6,953 nt of DNA, taken from positions 1 to 6,953 of the forward strand of contig JAKBCG010000129.1 in assembly GCA_021808035.1 (NCBI GenBank), read 5' to 3'. Origin of the DNA: Pseudomonadota bacterium (GTDB taxonomy: Bacteria; Pseudomonadota; Gammaproteobacteria; Steroidobacterales; Steroidobacteraceae). Both the position numbers and the translations under genes were made by a program. Shown piece by piece: positions 6,635 to 6,953 of the stretch; within the stretch, counting starts at the first letter, position 1; every line of letters starts with the position of its first letter. The notes under the pieces are model-generated. The model was given only the letters and a program-made list of their open reading frames with translations. It made no database searches and was not told the DNA's origin.

Positions 6635-6723
6635 CGCGCCCTGGCTCGACCCAAACCTCGCTCATTTTCTCCGGATGAAGTGCAATTAACTGATTTATAT
6701 ATGAAATTCGTAATTCGCCGTGG
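6635..6723. other. AT-rich spacer between the exported-protein gene and tRNA-Arg
   Basis: This 89-base gap contains a sharp AT-rich patch at about 6680-6715, unlike the GC-rich surroundings. It includes a weak AT-only dyad at 6693-6707 (ATTT...AAAT). The plus-strand gene and the minus-strand tRNAs converge here, so transcription from both sides should end in or near it. No GC stem followed by a T-run was found, so a terminator is not called. Confidence 0.4.
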
Positions 6724-6799
6724 TGGTGCCCCGGGCAGGAATCGAACCTGCGACCTAACGCTTAGGAGGCATTCGCTCTATCCACTGAGCTACCGGGGC
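6724..6799 (-). tRNA. tRNA-Arg (anticodon CCT)
   Basis: Read on the minus strand, a full 76-base cloverleaf is present, including CCA. The acceptor stem GCCCCGG (6793-6799) pairs perfectly with CCGGGGC (6728-6734). The D-stem is GCTC/GAGC, the anticodon stem AATGC/GCGTT with one T-G pair, the loop CTCCTAA gives anticodon CCT, and the T-arm is GCAGG-TTCGAAT-CCTGC. The discriminator is A (6727) and CCA is encoded at 6724-6726. It decodes the rare arginine codon AGG. A second CCA follows directly downstream (6721-6723), giving a genomic CCACCA. It lies 63 bases downstream of tRNA-Ala on the same strand, so co-transcription is likely. Confidence 0.96.
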
Positions 6800-6862
6800 C
6801 GTGGACCCGTGCGAGACCCCGAGGAGGCGGCGCGGTCTCGAGGATTCCTGTTGCAGGGTGGG

Positions 6863-6938
<76 letters not shown>

Positions 6939-6953
6939 GGCAACCAAACGCCC

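Overview
The window looks like a chromosomal segment of a high-GC Gram-negative bacterium, most likely a proteobacterium. A TonB-dependent outer-membrane receptor is present, coding DNA is GC-rich with strong third-position GC, and both tRNA genes encode their own 3' CCA. The encoded CCA fits Gamma- or Betaproteobacteria better than most Alphaproteobacteria. The exact genus cannot be read from the sequence. No phage, transposon, CRISPR or rRNA signal was found.

Layout: (1) 1-266, plus strand: the 3' end of a TonB-dependent receptor gene cut by the window edge. (2) 296-320: a perfect GC-rich hairpin between two convergent genes. (3) 334-4455, minus strand: a tight three-gene operon, transcribed in the order enoyl-CoA hydratase/isomerase, then an ATP-grasp (NDP-forming) acyl-CoA synthetase, then an acyl-CoA dehydrogenase. 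The first two genes overlap and the last two are 11 bases apart. (4) 4456-4609: a divergent intergenic region with two imperfect GC-rich dyads. (5) 4610-6634, plus strand: an NCS1-family permease followed 33 bases later by a small secreted protein of unknown function. (6) 6724-6938, minus strand: tRNA-Ala(CGC) and then tRNA-Arg(CCT), 63 bases apart.

How the genes work together: the operon can activate a carboxylic acid to its CoA thioester, introduce a 2,3-double bond, and hydrate (or isomerise) that double bond. It is therefore a partial beta-oxidation module; no 3-hydroxyacyl-CoA dehydrogenase or thiolase is visible. The acid is not identifiable from sequence. The neighbouring TonB receptor and NCS1 permease are natural candidates for uptake functions, but nothing in the window proves that they serve the same substrate. 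I see no defence system, biosynthetic cluster or clearly new machinery. The points most worth following up are the substrate of the CoA module, an apparent Glu-to-Ala change in the ATP-grasp domain of the synthetase, and the uncharacterised exported protein.
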